The notes under the pieces: generated by a model
What the model was told of the DNA's origin: nothing
Seen by the model: the letters and a program-made list of their open reading frames with translations, nothing else
The model's database searches: none
Program-made: the position numbers and the translations under genes
Origin: Candidatus Aminicenantota bacterium
Lineage (GTDB): Bacteria; Acidobacteriota; Aminicenantia; Aminicenantales; UBA4085
DNA: 64,000 nucleotides
Reading direction: 5' to 3'
Assembly: GCA_003141555.1 (NCBI GenBank)
Contig: PLMN01000010.1
Location: 1-64,000 of the forward strand
Shown: piece by piece, positions 28,138-34,878 of the stretch
How positions within the stretch are numbered: the first letter of the stretch is position 1
Layout of the letters: each line of letters starts with the position of its first letter

Positions 28138-28680
28138 ATGAGTCATTCGACTTCCCGTGATGAGTCCGTCGGGCTGGTTGACGCCTTGGATCGAGTCTTG
28201 GATAAAGGGGCGATCGTCCAGGGCGACATCGTCCTCCAGGTCGCGGACGTCGACCTTGTCTATTTGGGCTTGCGACTGATTTTGACCTCGGTCTCCCGGG
28301 CGGAAGAGCTCTCCGGCAAGAATTTCGGCCATCCGGAACGGGCGTTGACCCCAGAGGACATGGCTTATATCGAGAACCTGCAAAGGGAGATCCGAAGAGC
28401 GGAGGAGAACATCCCCAAGCTCATCGACTTGGGCCATCCCAAAAAGGCCGAGGCGGGGTTGGCCAAATTGGTTTTGACCCTCGTCGAACTGATCCGGAAG
28501 CTCATGGAGAAGGAAGCTTTTCGGAGAGTCAAGAAGGGGACCCTGTCTTCCGGCGAAATCCAAAAGCTGGGATTGAGTCTGAAAGCGGTCAAGAAAAAGA
28601 TTCAAGAAATCCAAACGATTTTCGGTCTCGAGGACGAAGACCTGGACCTGGATTTGGGACCGTTGGGAAATTTGATGTGA
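28138..28680 (+). CDS. gvpK: Fused GvpJ/GvpA-like and GvpK gas vesicle protein
   Basis: A 180-residue protein with two parts. Residues 10-58 (LVDALDRVLDKGAIVQGDIV...VYLGLRLILTSV) match the GvpA/GvpJ shell-protein fold. After a charged linker, residues 105-178 match GvpK: KLVLTLVELIRKLMEKEAFR, GTLSSGEIQKLGLSL, FGLEDEDLDLDLGPLG. GvpK alone usually lacks the first part, and in haloarchaea gvpJ and gvpK are adjacent separate genes, so this looks like their fusion. The reading frame is continuous with no frameshift signs. Lies 9 nt after gvpF. Confidence 0.85.
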   Translation: MSHSTSRDESVGLVDALDRVLDKGAIVQGDIVLQVADVDLVYLGLRLILTSVSRAEELSGKNFGHPERALTPEDMAYIENLQREIRRAEENIPKLIDLGHPKKAEAGLAKLVLTLVELIRKLMEKEAFRRVKKGTLSSGEIQKLGLSLKAVKKKIQEIQTIFGLEDEDLDLDLGPLGNLM

Positions 28681-28702
28681 CGAGAATAAGGAGAGCCATC
28701 CC

Positions 28703-28999
28703 TTGACCCAACAACAAATGATGCATGCCACGAATGCCACGAATCTGGCGGATATCCTTGAGCGGGTCCTGGACAAGGGCGTCGTCATCGCCGGAGACAT
28801 CAAAATTCAGATCGCTGATATCGACCTGCTCACCATCAAGATCCGGCTCTTGGTGGCGTCCGTGGACAAGGCCCTGGAGATGGGGATCAATTGGTGGCAG
28901 ACGGATCCCTATCTTTCCTCCAAAGCTCAAGACGCGGAGAACGCGGACAGAATCAAGAAGCTCGAAGACGAAGTCCACAAATTGAAAAGCGAAGCGTAG
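28703..28999 (+). CDS. gvpJ: Gas vesicle protein GvpJ (GvpA family), TTG start
   Basis: A 98-residue minor shell protein of the GvpA/J/M family. NLADILERVLDKGVVIAGDI and LTIKIRLLVASVDKALEMGI match the amphipathic shell core, and the WWQTDPYLSS extension and acidic/lysine-rich tail are typical of GvpJ rather than GvpA. The TTG at 28703 has an AAGGAGAG site 7 nt upstream; an in-frame ATG at 28718 would shorten it by five residues. Confidence 0.88.
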   Translation: MTQQQMMHATNATNLADILERVLDKGVVIAGDIKIQIADIDLLTIKIRLLVASVDKALEMGINWWQTDPYLSSKAQDAENADRIKKLEDEVHKLKSEA

Positions 29000-29014
29000 C
29001 TCGCCGAGAAACAA

Positions 29015-29704
29015 ATGAGAACTCTTCTTTGCGTTCCGATCATCCACACGAGCGCCGATCTGGGCTCCCTGGCCCCCGAGGTCCATCGAAGAGGCCTTGA
29101 AAATTTCGGCGAAGACACGTGGAGAGATCATTTGGAGACGATCGACGGCTTCTGGGACGCGCTCTCCGCCTACTTCGACTCGATCCCCGTCTCCGGGGCG
29201 AAGATTTTCCAGGACGGCATGATCGCGGATGGGGAATTGGGTTTGAAGATCGTCCAGGAAGTGGAAAAGGCGGGCAGCAAAAATCACCGATTGATTTCCC
29301 GGCTTCTTCAGAAAGGGGCGATCTTGATGAGGACGGAAGATTTCGCCCTGGTCAAGAAAGAGCGGGACCATCTGCTGAAAATCATCCAGGCCAAAACGAC
29401 CGTGCGGAAATTCCTCGCCTTGATCGTCTACAAGCTCAGTAAGAAAAGGCTTTTGAGGCAAAGGGACGCGTCCATCGCCCAAAGGATCGACCAGGCTTTG
29501 GGGGAGGGCGAAACCGGGATCCTCTTCATCGGCGCCTATCACAACATCATGCCGAGGCTTGCCCGGGACATCCGCATCCAAGAAATCAGGGACGTCCGAA
29601 AAATCAGGGAATACCAATCCCTCCTGTCCTCCTATCCGAAGCATCAAAAACGGTTCGCGGGCTTGAGCCGGTATCTTATTTCCAAGGTTGGAGAGGGAGC
29701 ATGA
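29015..29704 (+). CDS. Conserved protein of unknown function in gvp operon 1
   Basis: A 229-residue soluble protein. The start MRTLLCVPIIHTSADLGSLA and a late GILFIGAYHNIMPRLARDI are reminiscent of the His-containing strands of the TraB/PrgY-type fold, but the match is too weak to name. It has no signal peptide or transmembrane segment and is rich in charged helices. Placed between gvpJ and a receiver protein, with ATGA overlap to the latter, it is surely co-expressed with gas vesicle genes. Not a recognised Gvp protein. Confidence 0.75.
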   Translation: MRTLLCVPIIHTSADLGSLAPEVHRRGLENFGEDTWRDHLETIDGFWDALSAYFDSIPVSGAKIFQDGMIADGELGLKIVQEVEKAGSKNHRLISRLLQKGAILMRTEDFALVKKERDHLLKIIQAKTTVRKFLALIVYKLSKKRLLRQRDASIAQRIDQALGEGETGILFIGAYHNIMPRLARDIRIQEIRDVRKIREYQSLLSSYPKHQKRFAGLSRYLISKVGEGA

Positions 29705-30156
29705 GCGAAAGAAATCCCTTCAACATCATGTTGATCGAAGACGACCCGGCGCACACCGAGATCGTGGCGCGCAAGCTCCAGGACTTTCCCGTCGCGAACC
29801 GCTTCTTTCCGGTCAAAGACGGGCGGAAAGCGCTGGACATTCTTTTTCGCAACGGCGCCGGCGCCGATCCCGAAGCCGTCCCCCAGCCGGACTTGATCCT
29901 CCTGGATAAGTGCCTGCCCAAAGTAGACGGCCTGGAAGTGCTGCGGCTGATCAAGAATGATGCGAGCCTCAAGCGGATTCCGGCGGTCATGCTGACGACG
30001 TCCGACGACATGGTGGACATCGAGGCCGCTTACGGCGTGGGCGCCGGCAGCTACCTGATCAAGCCCGCCAATTTCGAGAAATTCGACAAGCTCCTGGACG
30101 CTTTATGTTCTTACTGGCTGACCTGGAACAGAATCTCGGGTCGCAACGGGGGCTGA
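29701..30156 (+). CDS. Single-domain response regulator (Rcp1/CheY-like)
   Basis: A 151-residue receiver with acidic pair in IMLIEDDPAHTEIV, phospho-acceptor Asp in LILLDKCLPKVDG, Thr in VMLTTSDD and Lys in YLIKPANFEKF. The extra loop before the Asp (about 10 residues) is typical of Rcp1-like receivers that work with phytochrome-type or other soluble kinases. Last gene of gvp operon 1; ATGA overlap with the unknown gene. No output domain. Confidence 0.92.
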   Translation: MSERNPFNIMLIEDDPAHTEIVARKLQDFPVANRFFPVKDGRKALDILFRNGAGADPEAVPQPDLILLDKCLPKVDGLEVLRLIKNDASLKRIPAVMLTTSDDMVDIEAAYGVGAGSYLIKPANFEKFDKLLDALCSYWLTWNRISGRNGG

Positions 30157-30161
30157 AAGAC

Positions 30162-30509
30162 TCAGATCCGTTTTTCGATCGTGACCCCGTAACGATAGGC
30201 CTTTAGGATTTCTTGGCAGGTCGCGCCTTTCCGGGCCATGAGGAACGCTCCGGCTTGACACAGCCCGGCGCCGTGCTCCCGGCCCCTCCTCGAAAAAATA
30301 ATATGGGTGATCCGGTAAATGGAATAACGTCCTTCCCGGTCGACGAGATGGATGGACGTTTCCGGAGATGGGACATTATTGGGGTGGCGCCAGAGGACAG
30401 AATTGTCCTCATTCCCGTCCTTCTCCGGCAAAACGTCCCCCGCTGAGGGAGGGCAGAACCAGAACTCCAATTTAATTAACGGGTTAGGGGATAGCTTCAA
30501 CAAGGTCAA
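30162..30509 (-). pseudogene. Remnant of a SpoIID/LytB-domain protein
   Basis: The last 60 residues on the minus strand resemble the C terminus of SpoIID/LytB domains, which usually read roughly G-R-G-x-G-H-G-V-G-L-C-Q-x-G-A then an MA-x-x-G and IL-x-x-YYPG. Here we see GREHGAGLCQAGAFLMARKG and CQEILKAYRYGVTIEK, with the pattern partly eroded. The N-terminal two thirds of a normal SpoIID domain is absent, and the frame upstream (to 30509) runs through the gvpA enhancer region. Most likely a decayed gene end; a short functional protein cannot be excluded. Confidence 0.5.
30394..30409 (+). promoter_or_regulatory. Candidate upstream activator site 2 (gvpA operon)
   Basis: AGGACAGAATTGTCCT has 6-bp arms AGGACA/TGTCCT around GAAT. 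Centred about 138 nt upstream of the predicted gvpA transcription start; the same element recurs before operon 1 and, in part, before the OMP gene. Confidence 0.6.
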
Positions 30510-30513
30510 GGTT

Positions 30514-30529
30514 TGGCATGGATATTGCT
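30514..30529 (+). promoter_or_regulatory. Sigma-54 promoter of the gvpA operon
   Basis: TGGCATGGATATTGCT with GG and GC correctly spaced. Predicted start near 30540. The 30157-30611 interval, the only gene-poor stretch over 300 nt, holds the SpoIID remnant, an activator site, this promoter, a palindrome and the gvpA ribosome-binding site. Confidence 0.88.
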
Positions 30530-30540
30530 ATTAAGGAAAG

Positions 30541-30550
30541 TGTCGCGACA
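30541..30550 (+). repeat. 10-bp palindrome at the gvpA transcription start
   Basis: TGTCGCGACA is self-complementary and coincides with the predicted transcription start or the first transcribed bases. It could be a repressor operator or simply chance. Confidence 0.35.
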
Positions 30551-30611
30551 AAGAGGTTGACCGCTCCTCGATCGGCAAAGCGGAATTCAGAACGAAAGGA
30601 GGTGAAATAAC

Positions 30612-30818
30612 ATGGCCGTAGAAAAAGCGATCGGATCTTCCAGCTTGGTTGAGGTTATCGACCGGATCCTGGACAAGGGAGTGGTTGTGGACGCATGGGT
30701 GCGCGTGTCCCTGGTCGGGATCGAGATCCTCGCCGTTGAGGCGAGAGTCGTCATCGCGTCGGTGGAGACGTACCTGAAGTATGCTGAGGCGATCGGTTTG
30801 ACCGCAACCGCCGCGTAA
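30612..30818 (+). CDS. gvpA: Major gas vesicle shell protein GvpA
   Basis: GvpA polymerises into the hollow gas-permeable ribs of the vesicle. The 68-residue product begins [20 protein letters not shown] and continues [20 protein letters not shown] and [20 protein letters not shown], close to the consensus along its whole length. The ribosome-binding site AAAGGAGGTGA (30595-30605) is the strongest in the cluster, fitting very high expression. First gene of operon 2. A long inverted repeat follows it. Confidence 0.98.
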   Translation: MAVEKAIGSSSLVEVIDRILDKGVVVDAWVRVSLVGIEILAVEARVVIASVETYLKYAEAIGLTATAA

Positions 30819-30832
30819 GGGTCAAGGACCCG

Positions 30833-30903
30833 AAAGGATTCTTGCCGAATCATCCTTCATCCGCCGAACGCCGGATAAAAGCATGATCCGCCAAGAATCC
30901 TTT
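30833..30903 (+). terminator. 12-bp inverted repeat after gvpA, possible partial terminator
   Basis: AAAGGATTCTTG (30833-30844) pairs perfectly with CAAGAATCCTTT (30892-30903) across a 47-nt loop that holds a smaller CGGAT/ATCCG hairpin. Only a weak T-rich stretch follows. It lies in the 113-nt gap between gvpA and the next gene and may stop or stabilise part of the transcript so that gvpA mRNA exceeds that of the downstream genes. Confidence 0.5.
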
Positions 30904-30931
30904 ACTTTCCGAGGATGAAAGAACCCCTAAA

Positions 30932-31663
30932 ATGCCTTCAACCCAACCGATGGAAAATGTCACCGGGAATATGGTCGCGTCCTTTGAGGCGGGCAGCCAG
31001 AGCATTGAATCCCTTTTCGACGCCGCCCACCAAATCCTCGAAGGCTTCCAGAACTCCTTCTTCGATACACGCCAGGAAAGGGAACACATCAACGCCCAGC
31101 TGCGGGAGAATCTCACGGCCAATGAATCCCTCCGCCGAAAAGATTTCGATCTGATGATGCAGGACATTCTTTCCGCCCAGGAAGACAGAGAACGGCATGT
31201 CCGGGAGGAGCTGAACATGTACCTGGCCGATCAGAGGGAGATGATCCGCTCGTTGGGTGAGAACTTGGCGAAGTTCAAGGACGCCCTGGCCGGAGGCGAG
31301 GCCCAAAGGGTCAAGGAATTCCAGACCTTGCTGCAGGGGATCCTGGCTGCCCAGGACGAGCGAAAGAACAAAGTGACCTCGGAGCTGAAGGAATTCCAAA
31401 TCCAACAACAGGAGCTGGCTATAACGCTCAAAGGGCTATTGGCCAAGGGCCGGGAGCTTCGGATCAAGGACCTGAAAAGGATGCTGGGGGAATTCCGGTC
31501 ACAGCGCCAGGAGCGCATCGTCGCGCAGGGAGAACGCCGGAAAGGCGTTCGCGACATGCTGGAGGAAAGCCAAAAAGAACGGTCCGCCGAGGCCAAGAAC
31601 CGGCAGGAGCTGCAAAAAAAGGCGATTCAAGCCAGAACCAGTCCGGACGGACCGGGAAAATAG
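30932..31663 (+). CDS. Coiled-coil repeat protein, possible GvpC-like shell or assembly factor
   Basis: A 243-residue, almost wholly alpha-helical, Gln/Glu/Arg/Lys-rich protein. A motif of the form R-x-K-D/E-F/L-x-x-L/M-L/M recurs at about 68, 126 and 177 (RRKDFDLMMQDILSAQ, RVKEFQTLLQGILAAQ, RIKDLKRMLGEFRSQ), so the protein is built of three ~50-58-residue units. It follows gvpA directly, where gvpC lies in cyanobacteria. It is not a confident GvpC; the next gene fits that better. The start is uncertain: ATG 30932 or ATG 30950. Confidence 0.7.
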   Translation: MPSTQPMENVTGNMVASFEAGSQSIESLFDAAHQILEGFQNSFFDTRQEREHINAQLRENLTANESLRRKDFDLMMQDILSAQEDRERHVREELNMYLADQREMIRSLGENLAKFKDALAGGEAQRVKEFQTLLQGILAAQDERKNKVTSELKEFQIQQQELAITLKGLLAKGRELRIKDLKRMLGEFRSQRQERIVAQGERRKGVRDMLEESQKERSAEAKNRQELQKKAIQARTSPDGPGK

Positions 31664-31704
31664 ATGCATCAAAAATGCGAATTCAAAAACCAAGGAGAGA
31701 CAAT

Positions 31705-32439
31705 ATGGGAATGGTCGAAGATTTTGGAATACTCACGAACGATATCGTGAAGTCGTATAATGTCCGGATCATGGGCTTGGGGGCGATCGCCGACGGGACG
31801 CGCGCCTTGGCCAAGAATACCCAGGGCATGCTCAAGCGGTTCCACGCCGAGCATCAGGACATGTCCGCCCGCCAGGCTAAGGCCTTGGGCGGATTCATGA
31901 GCGACCTGAAAAAGAGCGTGGACGGCATGCTCAAGCGATTCCGGACTAAGCATCAGGACATGTCCGCCGAGCAAGCCAAGGCGCTGGCCGGCTTCATGTC
32001 CGGCTTGACGGCAAACCTGGGCAAGCTGATGAAGAAATTCCAGAAAGAACACCAGATCATGACCGCCGGGCTTGACGTCAGCGCCGTGGCGCTCAAGAAG
32101 AGCCTGGCGAAAAGCACCCGGGACCTCGAGACGTCCGTTAAAAGCTGGCTCCAGGAATTTTCCGACGCCCATGCGGAGATGAGCGAAGGGCTGAAGAGCG
32201 ATCTGGCCAAATACGTGGCGGATCTCGTGAAGGGGACCCAGGGGCTGTTGGGGGAGTTTCTCAACAACCGGGAGAATATGGCGGCTCAGTGGCGGGCTAT
32301 GGCCTCGACGCTGGCTCATAAGCGGGGCGCGGCGGCGGTCGACGTGGCGGGCGCTGAGACCGTGAAGACCGTGAAACAAGCCATCAGAAAACCCGTGGTC
32401 CGAAAAGCCGGGACAAAGGGCAAAGGGAAAAAGTCCTAA
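31705..32439 (+). CDS. gvpC: Candidate GvpC: five 33-residue helical repeats
   Basis: A 244-residue protein. From residue 41 it consists of repeats of exactly 33 residues: 41-73, 74-106, 107-139 (then a 7-residue insertion), 147-179 and ~180-210. Repeats 1 and 2 are nearly identical, each starting GMLKRF and containing HQDMSA and QAKAL. Residues 8-40 may be a degenerate sixth unit. GvpC of cyanobacteria has 33-residue helical repeats and binds the outside of the GvpA shell to strengthen it; period, composition and position after gvpA fit. The tail is lysine-rich. ATG 31705 has an AAGGAGAG site upstream. Confidence 0.75.
   Translation: MGMVEDFGILTNDIVKSYNVRIMGLGAIADGTRALAKNTQGMLKRFHAEHQDMSARQAKALGGFMSDLKKSVDGMLKRFRTKHQDMSAEQAKALAGFMSGLTANLGKLMKKFQKEHQIMTAGLDVSAVALKKSLAKSTRDLETSVKSWLQEFSDAHAEMSEGLKSDLAKYVADLVKGTQGLLGEFLNNRENMAAQWRAMASTLAHKRGAAAVDVAGAETVKTVKQAIRKPVVRKAGTKGKGKKS
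31825..32334 (+). repeat. 99-bp tandem repeats inside the gvpC candidate
   Basis: Units at 31825-31923, 31924-32022, 32023-32121, 32143-32241 and 32242-~32334. The first two are similar at DNA level, the rest mainly at protein level, which suggests an old internal duplication with one recent copy. Confidence 0.8.
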
Positions 32440-32473
32440 GCGCCCCCGTCGGGACGGCCGCCGAGGAACGAAG

Positions 32474-32716
32474 ATGGATGTCCGATCGATCCCCTGTGCC
32501 TTCTGCAAGGGCGAGGGGGTCTATTCCCACACCCAGATCACCTGCACGGTTTGTCACGGCCAGGGCCGGGTGTCGGTCGAAGGACCGACCGTCGAGTGTC
32601 CGCAATGCCGGGGCACGGGCATGGAAGCGAAAAGCCGCCTGCCTTGTCTGGGATGCGGAGGCTTCGGCGTTCTGCCCCTGAAACAAGAAAAGGGAAGGCT
32701 GCCTCGAATTTCCTGA
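32474..32716 (+). CDS. Stand-alone DnaJ-type zinc-finger protein
   Basis: An 80-residue protein made almost only of four CxxCxGxG motifs: CAFCKGEG (8), CTVCHGQG (24), CPQCRGTG (42) and CLGCGGFG (58), the pattern of the DnaJ central domain that binds two zinc ions and helps hold unfolded substrates. No J domain or substrate-binding domain is attached. A J-like domain occurs on the GvpL protein encoded at 37034 in the same operon, so the two could act together. Confidence 0.85.
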   Translation: MDVRSIPCAFCKGEGVYSHTQITCTVCHGQGRVSVEGPTVECPQCRGTGMEAKSRLPCLGCGGFGVLPLKQEKGRLPRIS

Positions 32717-32736
32717 GCGTGGCCAAGAGAGGAACA

Positions 32737-33732
32737 ATGAGCGATGAGATGACGACGGTCCTGCAGCCGAGTCCGTTGCCGGACTTCGTGGAAACGCAGT
32801 ATATCAAGGATATCACCGGGCGGGCGCTATGCTATGTTCAGGCCGGCTTCCCGGTGCATTTCCGGGGCGTCTCCGGCACGGGCAAGACGACGCTCGCCCT
32901 GCATCTCGCGAGCAAAATCAACAGGCCGGTGGTCATGCTTCACGGCGACGATGAATTCACCACGTCCGATCTGGTCGGCGGCGAATACGGCTATCGGATC
33001 CGGAAGATCGTGGACCGGTTCGTCTCCCGCGTGACCAAGATGGAAGAGGATATGGTGAAGCGCTGGGTCGACAATCGCCTGACGGTGGCCTGCAAGCATG
33101 GGTTCACTCTGATCTATGACGAGTTCACCCGTTCGCGGCCCGAAGCAAACAACATCCTTCTCTCCATCCTGCAGGAGAAGATGATGGATCTGCCGGCGGG
33201 CCGGGGCGGAGACGAGCCGTACCTGAAAGTCCACCCGAATTTCACGGCCATCTTCACGTCGAACCCCGAGGAATATGCCGGAGTCCATCGGAGTCAGGAC
33301 GCTTTGAGGGACCGGATGATCACGCTCGACGTGGACCACTTCGATTATGAGACGGAGGTGGCCATCACCCAGGCCAAGTCCAAGCTTCCGACGGCTCAGG
33401 TCAAGCTCATCGTCAACATCGTCCGGGGGCTCCGGGACTCCGGGAAGTCGGAGTTCGAGCCCACGGTCCGGGGCTGCATCATGATCGCCAAAACCCTGAA
33501 AGTCCAGGGCCTGGCGCCTTCTCCCTCCGAATCCTTCTCGAGGATGTGCCAGGACATCCTGGCCTCGGAGACGAGCCGGGTCGGCTCGAAGACAAACCAG
33601 GCTCGGGTCAAGGACATCGTCAAGGAGATCGTGCAAAGCGAGATGGGCCAGGCTTCCCGGGCCAAGAGCGGGAAGATGGACGGGCCTCCCAAGACGGCCG
33701 CGGCCGTCCCACCGAAAGCGGCCGTCATGTAG
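32737..33732 (+). CDS. gvpN: Gas vesicle AAA+ ATPase GvpN
   Basis: GvpN is a MoxR-related AAA+ ATPase needed for vesicles to grow beyond small bicones. The 331-residue product has Walker A GVSGTGKTTLALHLA at about residue 45, the family stretch LHGDDEFTTSDLVGGEYGY, Walker B FTLIYDEFTRSRPEANN, and a sensor-1 region FTAIFTSNPEEYAG. A long alanine/proline-rich tail is extra. ATG 32737 follows AAGAGAGGA. Confidence 0.96.
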   Translation: MSDEMTTVLQPSPLPDFVETQYIKDITGRALCYVQAGFPVHFRGVSGTGKTTLALHLASKINRPVVMLHGDDEFTTSDLVGGEYGYRIRKIVDRFVSRVTKMEEDMVKRWVDNRLTVACKHGFTLIYDEFTRSRPEANNILLSILQEKMMDLPAGRGGDEPYLKVHPNFTAIFTSNPEEYAGVHRSQDALRDRMITLDVDHFDYETEVAITQAKSKLPTAQVKLIVNIVRGLRDSGKSEFEPTVRGCIMIAKTLKVQGLAPSPSESFSRMCQDILASETSRVGSKTNQARVKDIVKEIVQSEMGQASRAKSGKMDGPPKTAAAVPPKAAVM

Positions 33733-33786
33733 ACGGAGACAGCGATCTCCGTTATCGCGGATGAAAGAAAAGACGAGGTGAAGGCA

Positions 33787-33990
33787 ATGGCTCTGATACG
33801 AGTGACGTCCAAGGTGGACAAGAACGGCCGGATCACGCTGCCGATCAATCTTCGGCGGGCGGCGGGTTTGGAGGAAGGCCGGTGGGTGGAGATGAAAATC
33901 GGGGGTTCCAGCCGAAAACCGGACATTCGGCTGACGCCGCGGAGGGCCGTCGGGAGGCGCTTGGCTACGTCTCCGAGGAGAGAGAAATAA
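33787..33990 (+). CDS. Small AbrB/SpoVT-like DNA-binding protein
   Basis: A 67-residue protein whose first 45 residues (IRVTSKVDKNGRITLPINLR, then AAGLEEGRWVEMKI) match the AbrB/MazE swapped-hairpin DNA-binding domain. Antitoxins and transition-state regulators have this fold; no toxin is adjacent. ATG 33787 is better spaced from GAGGTGAAGG than GTG 33778. Its stop overlaps the next start (TAATG), so it is co-translated with gas vesicle genes and may regulate them. Confidence 0.75.
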   Translation: MALIRVTSKVDKNGRITLPINLRRAAGLEEGRWVEMKIGGSSRKPDIRLTPRRAVGRRLATSPRREK

Positions 33991-34304
33991 TGGTCAAAGG
34001 AGGCGTGGAGCTGAGAGGGCTGAAGGAAATGAGGACGATGCAGGGCTCCCAAAAGAGATCCATGCCTCGGGTGAAAAGTTCGGCCTATTTGGATTTGTTC
34101 ATTCTGGGGAAGGAAAAGGACAGGCTGCTCAAGGAGCTGTCCGTGATGGCGAAACGGAAGGAAAGTCTGGACAAAAGGCTCGCGGAGATCGCCGTCGAGT
34201 GGAAGAAGCTCGAGGAGGCGAAAATCCGGGAACGCCGGGCTCCGTCCGGGGAACCCGACGATCTGCGGCCCAAAGACTGGAAAAAGGTCCCGGTATCCTA
34301 CTAG
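33990..34304 (+). CDS. Small coiled-coil protein of the gvp operon
   Basis: A 104-residue protein with a basic N-terminal third (MRTMQGSQKRSMPRVKSSAY), a conserved-looking LDLFILGKEKDRLLKELSVM and a heptad-rich helix. Comparable short proteins recur in bacterial gas vesicle clusters without a firm name. The start overlaps the stop of the AbrB-like gene. Role unknown; a structural or scaffolding part is likely from the helix content. Confidence 0.7.
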   Translation: MVKGGVELRGLKEMRTMQGSQKRSMPRVKSSAYLDLFILGKEKDRLLKELSVMAKRKESLDKRLAEIAVEWKKLEEAKIRERRAPSGEPDDLRPKDWKKVPVSY

Positions 34305-34322
34305 GAATCAAGGAGCAAGCTC

Positions 34323-34856
34323 ATGGGCGAAGAAAAAAAGAAGAGAGATAAAGAGAAGGTGAACGTCGATTTCGGATTGGGAACGCTGGGCCTGGGAGGG
34401 CTATTCCAGGGCATCGAAAAATTGGTGGACTTGGCCGCGGACCTGAATGAGAAAGGCGGCGCCATCCATAAAGAAGGGGAGATCGACCTCGGCCATCTGA
34501 AGGAAGGCATGAAGGGGGTGTTCGGCTTTTCCATCAAGAGCGCCATCGGCGGAAAACCGATCGTGGAATCCTTCGGCAACATCAAGAAAACGCCTCAGGG
34601 GCCCAAGATTGAAGAGGAACGGGAACCGATCACCGACGTTTTCGATGAGAAGGGAGAAGTCGTGGTGATGGCCGAGATGCCGGGCATTCGGGACGAGGGG
34701 ATTTCCGTCGATTTGAAGGGAGATATCCTGGCCATCAAGGGAACGAACAAACACCGGAATTATTATAAGGAAGTCCTCCTCCCCGCCAAGGTCAAGCCGG
34801 GGACCCTGACCTCGAATTACAAGAACGGCGTGTTGGAAGTCAGGATCAAGAAATGA
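34323..34856 (+). CDS. gvpH: Hsp20-like gas vesicle protein GvpH
   Basis: A 177-residue protein. The N-terminal half ([20 protein letters not shown]) resembles the Gvp-specific part of GvpH; the C-terminal half is an alpha-crystallin/Hsp20 domain: [40 protein letters not shown] and [10 protein letters not shown]. GvpH is a small heat-shock-like accessory protein in gas vesicle clusters. AGGAG site before the ATG. Confidence 0.88.
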   Translation: MGEEKKKRDKEKVNVDFGLGTLGLGGLFQGIEKLVDLAADLNEKGGAIHKEGEIDLGHLKEGMKGVFGFSIKSAIGGKPIVESFGNIKKTPQGPKIEEEREPITDVFDEKGEVVVMAEMPGIRDEGISVDLKGDILAIKGTNKHRNYYKEVLLPAKVKPGTLTSNYKNGVLEVRIKK

Positions 34857-34878
34857 CGCTCTCAGGCGGATGGCCCTC

